DNA of 64,000 bases from Olivibacter oleidegradans (GCF_042432805.1 NZ_JBHLWO010000001.1:930001-994000), one strand, 5' to 3'. Shown: positions 41,601 through 51,335, counted from the first letter of the stretch. Translations and numbers: made by a program. Notes: generated by a model not told the origin, from the letters alone.

Positions 41601-41963
41601 ATGAAAGAGCAAAAAATCTTGATGATGATTCCGGATATTGCACCGGAGGAAATGATATTTTTAAGGAGCGCTTTACAAGCTATTAAGGAAGAGAATGCAG
41701 AAGAATTTCTTTTTCTTTACAAAGGGAAAAGAAAAGGGACGCAAGAAGTGATGCTGATGACCTTAATAGGCTTTCTTGGCATTGCAGGCATCCAACGCTT
41801 TATGCTAAAACAAATCGGCATGGGCATATTATATCTTTTGACCTTTGGCTTTTGTTATGTCGGAACAATTGTAGATCTCATCAATCACAAAAGGCTTACG
41901 AGCGATTATAACGAACAAATGGCTCTTGAAACAATGCAGCTTATGCAAATCTATCGCGCTTAA
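41601..41963 (+). CDS. TM2 domain-containing protein
   Basis: 120 residues. A TM2 domain of two membrane helices with a short loop: LMTLIGFLGIAGIQRFMLKQIGMGILYLLTFGFCYVGTIVDLI. The conserved G.hrfYlg-like turn and a DLI-terminal motif are visible. A charged N-terminal part of about 60 residues (PEEMIFLRSALQAIKEENAEEF) is predicted cytoplasmic. Function unknown; common in Bacteroidota. Single gene. Confidence 0.88.
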   Translation: MKEQKILMMIPDIAPEEMIFLRSALQAIKEENAEEFLFLYKGKRKGTQEVMLMTLIGFLGIAGIQRFMLKQIGMGILYLLTFGFCYVGTIVDLINHKRLTSDYNEQMALETMQLMQIYRA

Positions 41964-41982
41964 CTCCAAAGGGTTGCATTTG

Positions 41983-43533
41983 TCAGTTAGGTATCGTAGT
42001 CTGCATATTCGATGGCCCGCTTTCGTTTTTTAAGCGATCAATAGCTGTTATGACATAAGTGTATCGCGACCCTCCTCTGACAGCCTGATCGGTATAAAAG
42101 GTTCGATTCGCATCAAAGATTATTTCCAGGATATTTTGAGCATTATTTAAATTAATTTCCTCCCCTTCGTCAAATCGATACACAACATAGCCATAGGCCG
42201 TTTCCCCATCGGTTGCTATTGAGGGTTTATCCCATCGTAAGGATACACCGCCGGTAGTTAAATTATGATAGAGGAGATTTTGTGGAGCCAATGGAGGAAT
42301 ACTATCGAGCCAGGGCATGGTAGGTTGGAGGGATTTGTATCGATAGAAATTGTATTGTAAGGAATCCCTAAAGCCACCAAGATTATTCACAAGTGATTTG
42401 GAGCTAAAATAAACACTTCCTTGTATAGCCGAAAACTTCCTCAAGTGGCGAATTTGATTTGGAAGTTGACGTCTGTCCCTCCAGCCCGTGCTATTGTCCG
42501 CGGCTCGATAGGCGGCTTGTCCAATATATATATGCTTGCCGTAGCCATTTGTACTCCACCAATCGATGAGTATTTCATAGGCCGCAGCGCGATTATTAAA
42601 AGGGAAATATATCTGCGGATTAATATAATCAACCCAGCCATTTTGGAGCCATGTTCTTGCATCAGCGTACAATTGAGAATAACCACTTAAACCGGAAGTT
42701 TCAGAGCCTTCAGGATGTTGTTTTTTATTTTGCCAAATACCAAAAGGACTGATACCGAATTTTACATATTTCTTTTCGTGGTGGATACTATCTGCCAATG
42801 TTTTTATCAATTGATTGACATTATTTCTTCGCCAATCATCTATCCTTGAAAAGCCTTGTCCATAGCGTTGGAAAGTATTTGCATCGGGAATAGATTGTCC
42901 CCCCGCTGGATAAGGATAAAAATAGTCATCAAAATGAACGCCGTCAATATCGTAGTTTTTAACAACGGACATAATTACTTCCACAATGTACTTTTTAACT
43001 TCGGGGATCCCTGGATTGAAGAGCTTTTTTCCTGCATAAGTGAAAAACCAGTCGGGATGTTGTTTGGTAATATGATTGCTACTAACATTTGCTTCGTTTA
43101 AGTCGAAGGTAGCACGATAAGGATTAAACCAAGCGTGTAGCTCCATTCCCCTATTGTGGGCTTCTTGTATGGCAAAATCCAAGGGGTCATATAAAGGATT
43201 GGGAGCCTGTCCCTGGCTGCCGGTTAAGAAGCGTGACCACAACTCCTTTCCCCGTGCATATATTGCATCGGCGGAGGGCCTAACCTGTAGAAATATAGCG
43301 TTAATGCCCGCCCGTTGATGGGCATCTAAGAGCCGTAAAAGCTCTTGTTTTTGGATGTCTGAAGACAGGCCGGCTTTACTTGGCCAATCTATATTGACAA
43401 CAGTGGATACCCAAACACCTCTTAGTTCTCTCTTAGGAATAGGATCTGTACTTTGTGCTTGCGTACTCAAGCAAAGAAATGGAAAAAGGTAAAATAAGAA
43501 GCCTAATGATTTATTAAAGAGGTGAATGTTCAT
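41983..43533 (-). CDS. Family 10-like glycosyl hydrolase (GHL10, YngK-like) with a C-terminal FN3 region
   Basis: 516 residues. Signal peptide MNIHLFNKSLGFLFYLFPFLCLSTQAQ. The TIM barrel starts with RELRGVWVSTVVNIDWPSK and holds NAIFLQVRPSADAIY, HAWFNPYRATFDL, DGVHFDDYFYPYP (acidic cluster), KFGISPFGIWQN and INPQIYFPF, all GHL10 hallmarks. Residues ~410-516 resemble a fibronectin type III domain (GGVSLRWDKPSIATDGETAYGYVVYRF). Predicted exported carbohydrate hydrolase acting on glycans. ATG at 43533 is used instead of the TTG at 43536. Convergent with the TM2 gene. Confidence 0.9.
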   Translation of the reverse strand: MNIHLFNKSLGFLFYLFPFLCLSTQAQSTDPIPKRELRGVWVSTVVNIDWPSKAGLSSDIQKQELLRLLDAHQRAGINAIFLQVRPSADAIYARGKELWSRFLTGSQGQAPNPLYDPLDFAIQEAHNRGMELHAWFNPYRATFDLNEANVSSNHITKQHPDWFFTYAGKKLFNPGIPEVKKYIVEVIMSVVKNYDIDGVHFDDYFYPYPAGGQSIPDANTFQRYGQGFSRIDDWRRNNVNQLIKTLADSIHHEKKYVKFGISPFGIWQNKKQHPEGSETSGLSGYSQLYADARTWLQNGWVDYINPQIYFPFNNRAAAYEILIDWWSTNGYGKHIYIGQAAYRAADNSTGWRDRRQLPNQIRHLRKFSAIQGSVYFSSKSLVNNLGGFRDSLQYNFYRYKSLQPTMPWLDSIPPLAPQNLLYHNLTTGGVSLRWDKPSIATDGETAYGYVVYRFDEGEEINLNNAQNILEIIFDANRTFYTDQAVRGGSRYTYVITAIDRLKNESGPSNMQTTIPN

Positions 43534-43773
43534 CAAATATACAGTATTTGTTTCAGTAGCTTTTCTTTATAAAAAGCTGTAAAGATAAGTATAGTATTGA
43601 GTATGAGAAAAAAATTGAGCAAAAGTGTAACTGCTGATCGCGGTATGTATTGATAATAGTACAGGCGAAGGTTTATCACCATGAAAGCATACTGATATAC
43701 TGCTTTTTTAGGATAATTGTTGTTGGAACAATTTTTGCTAATCGTTTTGAGCCTAATGTTTAAACGTACAAAA

Positions 43774-44742
43774 ATGGAAGAGAATGATATAGTCTATAAA
43801 CCGTCTGTTAAACTAGATAACAATCGGGGTGTTGAGCAGCAAGTAGACGTACAGGAACGAGGAAAAGACAATCCAAAGATTTATTTTTTCATTTTCGCTA
43901 TTTTAGCGTTACTAGCTACGAACATTTATTTTTATATTAAATATAAGAGTTCCAGCGAACAACAAACAACGATATTGAGTGAGAAAATTCAGATGGAGAC
44001 CGAGCTGGATAGGATCGAAGTGGAGTTGGACCGCGTTACCAAAGAAAACCTGAATTTAACGGAATCCTTAAAAGCAACACAAGATAATGCGCGGACCAAA
44101 ATAGAGGAATTGCGTGCAAAACTGACTCAAAACGAATTGAATCGTACCGAGCTTCAAAGGGCGAGGGAGGAAATTGCCGAACTGAGAGGAGCAGTATCTA
44201 GGTATACAAAGGATATCAAGCAGTTGAAAAACGAAAATGCGTTATTGGTATCGGAGAGGGATCGTCTGAAAGAGAGTGTTACTACAGCGACAAAGAAAGC
44301 AAGCGAGCTGGAGAATATTAATAGTGAACTTGAACATAAAGTAGAAATTGCTACGGCATTGAAGCTTTCTTCGATCAATATAAATGCAGTTAGAGAACGA
44401 AAAAGCAACAATGAAAGTGTAGAGACCAAAGCAAAACGTACGGATAAGTTAAAGATAGAGTTTAGTATTGCCGATAATCCACTTGCAAAAAAAGCGATTT
44501 ACGATGTTTACATCAGAGTGATAGAACCCAATGGAAATCTGTTGATTACAGAGAACCACATTTTCGAAGTAGACGGCGTAGAGATGCAATATACAGACAA
44601 GACGGGAATAGAGTTTTCAAACGACGGAAAACTTTATACGATTGAGTGGAAAGGCGCTGAAAATTTTAAACCCGGAACATACACCATTGTATTATATACG
44701 AATAAGGGAACCATGGGAAAGGGGACCATTCGACTGACGTAA
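43774..44742 (+). CDS. Membrane-anchored coiled-coil protein of unknown function
   Basis: 322 residues. One membrane segment near residues 37-57 (IYFFIFAILALLATNIYFYI), then a coiled coil (~65-190; long KTQ/E/R/L heptads such as LRAKLTQNELNRTELQRAREEI). The C-terminal ~90 residues look beta-rich (YDVYIRVIEPNGNLLITENH, YTIEWKGAENFKPGTY). The last part resembles Bacteroidota domains next to histidine kinases, but no name fits. ATG at 43774 is preferred; ATG at 43756 is possible. It is convergent with the NtrY-like kinase, 9 bp apart. Confidence 0.7.
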   Translation: MEENDIVYKPSVKLDNNRGVEQQVDVQERGKDNPKIYFFIFAILALLATNIYFYIKYKSSSEQQTTILSEKIQMETELDRIEVELDRVTKENLNLTESLKATQDNARTKIEELRAKLTQNELNRTELQRAREEIAELRGAVSRYTKDIKQLKNENALLVSERDRLKESVTTATKKASELENINSELEHKVEIATALKLSSININAVRERKSNNESVETKAKRTDKLKIEFSIADNPLAKKAIYDVYIRVIEPNGNLLITENHIFEVDGVEMQYTDKTGIEFSNDGKLYTIEWKGAENFKPGTYTIVLYTNKGTMGKGTIRLT

Positions 44743-44751
44743 ACGGAAAGC

Positions 44752-47700
44752 TCAGAGTGGTATTTCTATAAAAAAGGTCGTTCCTTTACCGATTTCTGTT
44801 GAATAGCTGATCGAGCCTTTCATACTTTCAACGGTTTGTTTTACGAAAGCTAAACCCAGTCCGGTACCGGAGCTTTTGGTCGTGAAATTTGGCTGGAATA
44901 TGCGATCTCGAACCTGTTCATCTATTCCATTTCCATTATCTTTAATGGCGATAATCAGCAAGCTTTTATTTCTTTTCACAGAGATATGGATTAAGCATTT
45001 TCCGCGGCCAGCCTTTGCTTCTATCGCGTTTTTAATGAGGTTGCTAAAGGATCTTCGGAGTTGGTCTTTGTCTCCTCTTACCATCACAGATCCCTCTGCC
45101 TGGTTGCTGAAAGAAATCTCAACGGCGGCGGTGTTGTTGTAGATCGGTATTATTTTTTCTATTGTATCGATAATATCCACGTCTTCAAGCTGTGTGTCGG
45201 GCATTTTCGCAAAATTTGAAAATTCGGAGGCAATAGTGGATAAACTATCGATCTGCTCAATGAACGATTTACTAAAGCGCTTGAATTTTTGGTCAAAATT
45301 AGGATCATTTTCCTTCCACGAGCGTTCTAGTAATTGCACACCGAGTTTTAAAGGCGTTAGCGGGTTTTTTATCTCGTGAGCCACCTGCTTAGCCATCTCC
45401 CTCCAAGCAGACTCCCTTTCAGATTGCGCTATTCTGTTAGCGCTTATTTCCAAAGCCGCAATCATGTTGTTATATTCTTTGATTAAGGAGCCGATTTCAT
45501 CGTTTCTTTTCCAGAAAATGGGCTCATTTGTTTTTCCGATAGAAGTTTTTGCTAAACTTCTCTGAACTAGGCTTAAAGGCGAGGTAATCCGGTTAGCAAT
45601 AAACACGGCAAATAAACCTAAAGCGACTATTACCAGTGCGTATATATTTATTAGCGTACTTAGCAACATCCCTATCCGATCCGCAAATTCCTTTTCGTCA
45701 GAAAAATAAGGAAGGCTTAAATAAGCAATCGTTTCGTCCTGATCATTTTTTATAGGGGCATAAGCAACCGGGTATTCTAAATTGCCGATCGCTTCCTTAT
45801 GGAAATATTCAGATCGCCGGAATTTAGACATATGCAACCAAGCTTTGGCGTTCATGTGTTTTGACGTTAAGCCCAGGTCGTAAATCTTACTTTGGGTAGT
45901 ATAAAATAAAACACCTTCTGTATTGTAAAGACTGATATCGGTTGCGTTTGAAGTTGCGGTATTGTAAAGTTCTTTTTCAATTTCGGGATTTTTGGCTTCG
46001 GTATTTTTAAAGGCGGATGATTCCAGCCCGGATGTAATGGTTTCTAAACCGGAAACCATTTGATTAATGCGTTTAACTGTATTTATTTCCTGTTGGTGTG
46101 CATATTGATTACTTACACTGAAGAAGGTAATAACACCGGCGATAATCAAGGTAATTACAACAGCCGAAACAACAAAAGCTTGTATACGTGTCCGATACAG
46201 GATCTTGTTTTGTGTTATCCAAAAAGAGCGCCTTACTGTTCGAAAACTGAAATCATAATTTTTAAAAGTTATAATCAACCATTGTGAGGCATAGACCGTA
46301 ACCGCAAAAACCAGAAGTACAAGGAATAAAAAGGACAAGGAGGCTAATTGCATCCAAAGGCCTTGCCGATCTTTGCTTAATACCATTAATATATGCTCAT
46401 TTGGTCGATACATGAGTTCCCCTCCCCCATTTACCGTGTTTACCCGAATAAATTGAAAACGTTCTTTTGGATAATCACGATCGTTTGCAGGAAAAAGATG
46501 ATCCCCGAACTGATTGAGCAACTTTCCGTTCCGGTAAAGGGCAAAGGAATATTGCTCTAGATTTTCTTGCTTATTAAGTCGACCATTACTCAGGATTTCA
46601 GGAAAGGATGCATAACGCTCGAAGGCCTTACTTGTCAATTCAATTAATGTAGTGCCCACTTCTTTTCCATCGGCAATAACCGGGATTAGACCAAAATATA
46701 AAAGGCTTCCGAAATTGTTGTTAATGCGATAAAAATATTCCGAAACCTTGATGGAACCAGATTCCACCTTTTTTTTGTAATAAGCTAATTTTTGAACATT
46801 CTTAACCTCATTGGTGAAACCTTTTTTCAGTTCATATATGTTAAATTCGTAGCGAGAAAGGTAACCGCTGAAATAGGTTTGTTTGATGTAATCGTTCAGC
46901 ACATGAACATTATACTTTTGAGGTTGTGAGAAATAGTTTATTAGATAATGATCTTTCGCAACCGTATTTTCTATGCTGTAAAAAATAAATACAGCATCCG
47001 GGTCGTCTGCCGACTCCAAGCGCTGCAAGATTAATTTCTGGGTTTCCAGTTCTTTATCATTAATAAACTTAGTCTGATTTAAGGATGCAATCCATGCAAA
47101 AAGCAGCAGGGTGGTAATGAATACAACTAAGTTAAAATCTTTCTTGCTGAAGAAAGTTAAGGCTCGCAGTAAAATGATGCTGCTAAAAAGAAAGAAGGAT
47201 AAGGTCAGTTCGTTTATGAAAAGAAGAGTAACGCTGTAAACAACAAGTGTTATAAAAGACAACGTGAACCATTGGCGTTTGTGAATATCAAAGCTTAAAC
47301 TAACTGCCATCAACACTTCCAACAGTAAATAAAGGTTGAGTATAACCAGGCATAAAGCAGAGATTCCCAGCCAGCTAAAAATATTGAGTTTCAAAACATT
47401 CGTGACATCGAATTGAATATTTGAATTTCCGATTAACCCACTAAAAACCTGAACAATTTGAGAACTGATCAGATAAATAAGAAGTGATGATATTACAAAA
47501 AATACTACTTTTAAAAAAGTATTGATAGAAGGCCTCTTTACAAAAAGCTGAAATCGATAATTGTAGATATAGCACATAAACCAGGCACCGGCAATTACAT
47601 TCAATAAAAAGGCACCTAAAGAGGGGAAAACAAAGCTTGAGGCATAATATTTCGGATCAAAAATCTCGTTAAAAAAGTGAGTTGCGAGTAAACCATTAGA

Positions 47701-48474
47701 TAAATCGAGGTATCTTGTCAGGATAAAAAATGAGAGAAAGGCCAAGGCTGACAACTTTACTTTTCCTTTACCTGCCATCCACGCGCAAACGCTGTTCATT
47801 AGAACGGTTGCAAAAAACATAGCGGCAAGCCACATCGCCAGCTCTAACTTGGAGAAGAGCGTATTGTATGTCTGTTGTTTCAGCTTCACCGAAAACAGGT
47901 ATTTCCCATCGCTACTTCGTATATTATATACAGGATTATCGTCGTAATTGGCAATCGTCAGATTCTGGCTACGGATTAAATCCGGTGAAAAGTCCTCGTT
48001 GAGATAATCGTTTTTTAGTGCATATTTCGATTTAATAGGAATTAGGCAAACTACAGAAAATCCACCTTTTGATCTTTTAATCGCTTCATACCAACCATTA
48101 TCTGCTACAATTAATGAGCTTCCTTCGGGTAATCCGGCATCTGATTGCGGCACGATCTTATCGGAGCCCCAAAAGGTCAGCTCGCTATTGGAATAGGTAT
48201 ATACCAGAACTTTTTTCTTTTCCCCAAAATATTGAACAACGTGCGCCGTTAATTTCTCATTGTTTTGAATGTCTTTAAGCGCATTAAAACTGGCACTATC
48301 TTTAAGAAAAGCTTTTATGAAGAGTTCCTTTTTATGTAGGTTCTGCTCGATCCGTTTTGCCTCTATCCGTAAAATTTCTTCCTTTCTGAAAGTTAAATGA
48401 ATAGTTAGTGCCGTGCCAATAAAGCAGAGTGTTAGTACCAGAAGTAATACCCGTATTTTTAAAGAGTTATTCAA
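44752..48474 (-). CDS. Large NtrY-like sensor histidine kinase
   Basis: 1240 residues, starting at TTG. An N-terminal membrane helix and an outer domain are followed by many membrane helices (about eleven by eye), including STLINIYALVIVALGLFAVFIANRITS, then a HAMP region (about 935-985). The HisKA H-box MAKQVAHEIKNPLTPLKL is NtrY-like, then the HATPase with NLIKNAIEAKAG, IKDNGNGIDEQ and GTGLGLAFVKQTVE. It sits without a response regulator. No other start is available upstream. The cue is unknown; the extended membrane part suggests envelope or redox sensing. Confidence 0.9.
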   Translation of the reverse strand: MNNSLKIRVLLLVLTLCFIGTALTIHLTFRKEEILRIEAKRIEQNLHKKELFIKAFLKDSASFNALKDIQNNEKLTAHVVQYFGEKKKVLVYTYSNSELTFWGSDKIVPQSDAGLPEGSSLIVADNGWYEAIKRSKGGFSVVCLIPIKSKYALKNDYLNEDFSPDLIRSQNLTIANYDDNPVYNIRSSDGKYLFSVKLKQQTYNTLFSKLELAMWLAAMFFATVLMNSVCAWMAGKGKVKLSALAFLSFFILTRYLDLSNGLLATHFFNEIFDPKYYASSFVFPSLGAFLLNVIAGAWFMCYIYNYRFQLFVKRPSINTFLKVVFFVISSLLIYLISSQIVQVFSGLIGNSNIQFDVTNVLKLNIFSWLGISALCLVILNLYLLLEVLMAVSLSFDIHKRQWFTLSFITLVVYSVTLLFINELTLSFFLFSSIILLRALTFFSKKDFNLVVFITTLLLFAWIASLNQTKFINDKELETQKLILQRLESADDPDAVFIFYSIENTVAKDHYLINYFSQPQKYNVHVLNDYIKQTYFSGYLSRYEFNIYELKKGFTNEVKNVQKLAYYKKKVESGSIKVSEYFYRINNNFGSLLYFGLIPVIADGKEVGTTLIELTSKAFERYASFPEILSNGRLNKQENLEQYSFALYRNGKLLNQFGDHLFPANDRDYPKERFQFIRVNTVNGGGELMYRPNEHILMVLSKDRQGLWMQLASLSFLFLVLLVFAVTVYASQWLIITFKNYDFSFRTVRRSFWITQNKILYRTRIQAFVVSAVVITLIIAGVITFFSVSNQYAHQQEINTVKRINQMVSGLETITSGLESSAFKNTEAKNPEIEKELYNTATSNATDISLYNTEGVLFYTTQSKIYDLGLTSKHMNAKAWLHMSKFRRSEYFHKEAIGNLEYPVAYAPIKNDQDETIAYLSLPYFSDEKEFADRIGMLLSTLINIYALVIVALGLFAVFIANRITSPLSLVQRSLAKTSIGKTNEPIFWKRNDEIGSLIKEYNNMIAALEISANRIAQSERESAWREMAKQVAHEIKNPLTPLKLGVQLLERSWKENDPNFDQKFKRFSKSFIEQIDSLSTIASEFSNFAKMPDTQLEDVDIIDTIEKIIPIYNNTAAVEISFSNQAEGSVMVRGDKDQLRRSFSNLIKNAIEAKAGRGKCLIHISVKRNKSLLIIAIKDNGNGIDEQVRDRIFQPNFTTKSSGTGLGLAFVKQTVESMKGSISYSTEIGKGTTFFIEIPL

Positions 48475-48510
48475 AGTAAAAAGTATTGCTTTTGGTAAAA
48501 ATATGAAAAA

Positions 48511-48541
48511 ACCTCATACGTATAAAGAAAACGTATGAGGT
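48511..48541 (-). terminator. Hairpin terminator after fabD
   Basis: 11-bp stem ACCTCATACGT (48511-48521) with ACGTATGAGGT (48531-48541), loop TATAAAGAA-type, 26 bp after the fabD stop. Confidence 0.75.
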
Positions 48542-48567
48542 GTAGAAAGAATACGGTATCCGTAAAT

Positions 48568-49455
48568 TTAGGGGAGCTGAGCAGCGGCGGTCTCTGCTTG
48601 CCTATTTACCTTCTTTACCAGTCCCTGTAACACATTTCCCGGACCTACTTCTGTAAAAGACGTTGCCCCATCGGCTAACATGTGTTCAATAGTTTGTGTC
48701 CACTTAACGGCACCGGTTAACTGCGCAATGAGATTTTCTTTAATTTTAGCAGGATCGGAATAGGCTTTGGCATCAATATTTTGATATACCGGACAGATCG
48801 GTTCTTTGATGGACACTTTTTCAATGGCTTCTTGCAATTCTGCGCGTGCCGTTTCCATTAATGGGGAATGAAAAGCGCCTCCGACATTTAATTTCAACGC
48901 TCTTTTTGCGCCCGCCTGCAATAAGAGTTCACAAGCTTTATCGACTCCCGCAATCGTTCCGGAAATTACCAATTGTCCGGGACAATTATAATTGGCAGGA
49001 ACAACGACGTCACTAACGCGCTGGCAAATATCTTCGACCGTAAAATCGTCCAAGCCTAAAATAGCAGCCATGGTCGAAGGCTGAATCTCGCAAGCTTTCT
49101 GCATGGCGTTGGCCCTTTTGGATACTAAGATAAGACCATCTTCAAAGCTTAGCGCTTGGGCCGCCACAAGTGCTGAAAACTCACCCAATGAATGTCCTGC
49201 TACCATTTGTGGATCAAATTGATCGCCGAGTGCTTGAGCTAGAATAACGGAATGTAAAAAAATTGCGGGTTGTGTAACGTTCGTTTTTTTAAGATCGTCT
49301 TCTGTTCCTTCGAACATTATATCCGTAATACGAAATCCCAAGAGTTCATTTGCCTGTTCAAATAGATTACGGGTATTTTCTTTGTATTCGTAAAGATCCC
49401 GTCCCATTCCTACAAATTGGGCTCCTTGTCCAGGGAATAAATAGGCCTTCTTCAT
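48568..49455 (-). CDS. fabD: Malonyl CoA-acyl carrier protein transacylase
   Basis: 295 residues. FabD loads malonate on ACP for fatty-acid synthesis. PGQGAQFVGMGRDLYE opens the protein. The nucleophile is Ser in VAGHSLGEFSALV; the catalytic His lies in GGAFHSPLM. QPAIFLHSVIL, NVLQGLVKK are family segments. Single gene before the hairpin. No downstream fabF/acpP here, unlike many bacteria. Confidence 0.95.
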   Translation of the reverse strand: MKKAYLFPGQGAQFVGMGRDLYEYKENTRNLFEQANELLGFRITDIMFEGTEDDLKKTNVTQPAIFLHSVILAQALGDQFDPQMVAGHSLGEFSALVAAQALSFEDGLILVSKRANAMQKACEIQPSTMAAILGLDDFTVEDICQRVSDVVVPANYNCPGQLVISGTIAGVDKACELLLQAGAKRALKLNVGGAFHSPLMETARAELQEAIEKVSIKEPICPVYQNIDAKAYSDPAKIKENLIAQLTGAVKWTQTIEHMLADGATSFTEVGPGNVLQGLVKKVNRQAETAAAQLP

Positions 49456-49505
49456 GCGTTTATGATTGTTTTAATGGATAATTAAGGAAAGAAAGATAAA
49501 GCAAA

Positions 49506-50162
49506 TTAGTCTAGACTAGCGGTTATCAGCCGCAAGAACTCAGCTCTCGTGCGTTCATGGGCGAATTCTCCGGTAAACGCAGAAGTAGTGGTAACCGAGT
49601 TCTGTTTTTGTATACCTCGCATAGCCATGCACAGGTGCTTGCATTCGATTACTACCGCAACTCCAGCCGGATTCAATGTTTCTTGAATACAATCCCTTAT
49701 TTCATTGGTAAGCCTTTCTTGTACCTGCAAGCGGCGGGCAAAAGCATCTACTACCCGCGGGATTTTACTGAGACCAACAATGTGTCCCTTTGGAATGTAG
49801 GCAATATGTGCCTTTCCGAAGAAGGGTAAAAGATGATGTTCACACATTGAATAGACTTCTATATCTTTTACGACCACCATTTGGCTATAATCTTCTTCGA
49901 ACATAGCGCTTTTTAAGATGGCAGCAGGATCGATATCATAGCCATGGGTTAGGTATTGCAAGGCTTTAGCAATACGCTCGGGTGTCTTTAATAGGCCCTG
50001 ACGTTTTGGGTTTTCGCCAAGTTGAGATAGAATGTCTTCGTAGTGGTTGGCTATACTCTCAATTTTATCGGTGTTATAACGATCAATTTTTACATAACCA
50101 TCAAGCTCCTCATCATCCAAAGGGGCTTCGTTATTGTTAATATTCATCGGATTGTTCCTCAT
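49506..50162 (-). CDS. folE: GTP cyclohydrolase I
   Basis: 218 residues. Converts GTP to 7,8-dihydroneopterin triphosphate. VYSMCEHHLLPFFGKAHIAYIPKG, with Cys/His zinc ligands, GLSKIPRVVDAFARRLQVQERLT and VVIECKHLCMAMRGIQKQNSVTTTSAF are FolE (type IA) motifs. The first 45 residues are an acidic extension. It lies only 5 bp after the PTPS-like gene, so both are one operon and share product/substrate. Confidence 0.96.
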   Translation of the reverse strand: MRNNPMNINNNEAPLDDEELDGYVKIDRYNTDKIESIANHYEDILSQLGENPKRQGLLKTPERIAKALQYLTHGYDIDPAAILKSAMFEEDYSQMVVVKDIEVYSMCEHHLLPFFGKAHIAYIPKGHIVGLSKIPRVVDAFARRLQVQERLTNEIRDCIQETLNPAGVAVVIECKHLCMAMRGIQKQNSVTTTSAFTGEFAHERTRAEFLRLITASLD

Positions 50163-50167
50163 TATTA

Positions 50168-50581
50168 TTAGTTTCCAAAATATTCCACCGAATTGTTTTC
50201 GGTTTCCTGAAGTTTTATACTATGCAGTTGTGCGCCTGCCGTCTCAATAGGGCTTTTGAGCTGGTTGAAGATCTCTACGGCAAGAACTTCGGTAGAAGCC
50301 ATTTTACCACGCATAAAATCCACGTCCAAGTTTACGTTTCGGTGGTCTAGCTTTTCGACAACGTGTTGCAAAATAATAGTCTTAAGGATTCGTAAATCCA
50401 TTACAAACCCGGTGGTGGGGTCTATCTCGCCCTTGATGGTAACAAATAGTTCATAGTTATGACCATGCCAGTTAGGATTGCTACATTTACCGAAGGTCGC
50501 TTCGTTTTCTTCCAAGCTCCAATCGTCGCGGTATAATTTATGGGCTGCACTAAAACGCTCTCTACGAGTAATATAAATCAT
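50168..50581 (-). CDS. 6-pyruvoyl-tetrahydropterin synthase-like protein (PTPS family)
   Basis: 137 residues. PTPS fold. The zinc His/Cys motif is FGKCSNPNWHGHNYELFV: Cys33-x5-His-Gly-His rather than Cys-x3-His-Gly-His. EIDPTTGFVMDL and EKLDHRNVNLDVDF (catalytic Asp-His) and TEVLAVEIFNQL follow. Cys-x5-HGH is what I know for 6-pyruvoyl-tetrahydropterin synthases (type II), not the QueD type I. Substrate is the FolE product, and folE is 5 bp downstream. ATG at 50581 is preferred to the TTG at 50587. Confidence 0.85.
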   Translation of the reverse strand: MIYITRRERFSAAHKLYRDDWSLEENEATFGKCSNPNWHGHNYELFVTIKGEIDPTTGFVMDLRILKTIILQHVVEKLDHRNVNLDVDFMRGKMASTEVLAVEIFNQLKSPIETAGAQLHSIKLQETENNSVEYFGN

Positions 50582-50597
50582 AATCAATTATTAGCCC

Positions 50598-50606
50598 GCA
50601 AAGATA
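50598..50606 (-). promoter_or_regulatory. Bacteroidota -7 box (TATCTTTGC, minus strand) of the PTPS-folE operon
   Basis: Plus strand GCAAAGATA, a full TAnnTTTGC match, 16 bp before the PTPS start codon. Confidence 0.55.
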
Positions 50607-50673
50607 AGCTTAATAATTTTAACATTTTAGGATTTTGATGGATGAAAATCATTATATTGCCTTTCTATTACTT

Positions 50674-51288
50674 ATGACCAAATGTTTAATAGTTGCAGCA
50701 ACCGCTGCAGAGATAGGGCCCTTTATTCAAACTCTAGAAGGGAAGGAGCAAAAACCGGATATCTTAATAACAGGTGTTGGCATGGTTGCTACCGCTTTTG
50801 CCTTGGGAAAGACCTTACATAACAAAAGCTATGATTTTGCGATTAATGTTGGGATTGGCGGGTCTTTCTCAAGGGATATCGGTCTTGGCGACATCGTTTT
50901 CATTGAAAAAGACCTGTTTTATGAATTGGGGGCAGAAGATGATCTGCAGTTTTTATCGATAGATGAACTGGGTTTTGGGAAGGCTGCATTTCGGGCGATA
51001 CCGGGCTTCCCCGCAGATCTTATCGGAAGGTTTAGAAGCGTAAGCGGGCTAACCGTCAACAGGGTTCATGGAAATGATAAAAGTATTAAGCTTGCACTGG
51101 AAAGGCAACAAGCGGAAGTTGAAAGTATGGAAGGTGCAGCGTTCTATTACGCCTGCGAACAAATAATGCTACCTTGTGTACAGATACGAAGCATATCCAA
51201 CTATATTGAAAGGCGTAATCGGGAAAATTGGCAGATCGGGCTCGCTGTCAAAAATCTAAATGATTGGCTCATCTCTTATTTTAACTAA
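50674..51288 (+). CDS. mqnB: Futalosine hydrolase
   Basis: 204 residues. MqnB splits futalosine (or the aminodeoxy form) in the futalosine route to menaquinone. TKCLIVAATAAEIGPFIQTL is the start, then ILITGVGMVATAFALGKTL, INVGIGGSFSRDIGLGDIVFIEKDLF, VESMEGAAFYYACE and QIRSISNYIERRNRENWQI. Nucleoside phosphorylase fold. ATG at 50674 is used since relatives start at (M)xKCLIVAATAAE; the frame runs open to 50638. mqnD lies 106 bp downstream. Confidence 0.92.
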   Translation: MTKCLIVAATAAEIGPFIQTLEGKEQKPDILITGVGMVATAFALGKTLHNKSYDFAINVGIGGSFSRDIGLGDIVFIEKDLFYELGAEDDLQFLSIDELGFGKAAFRAIPGFPADLIGRFRSVSGLTVNRVHGNDKSIKLALERQQAEVESMEGAAFYYACEQIMLPCVQIRSISNYIERRNRENWQIGLAVKNLNDWLISYFN

Positions 51289-51289
51289 A

Positions 51290-51335
51290 CAGCATCTTTT
51301 GAGATAAAATGACATTCTAAACAAGAAAGATGCTG
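51290..51335 (+). terminator. Hairpin between mqnB and mqnD
   Basis: 10-bp stem CAGCATCTTT (51290-51299) with AAAGATGCTG (51326-51335), loop of 26 bases. A possible weak terminator or attenuator, 2 bp after the mqnB stop. Confidence 0.5.
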
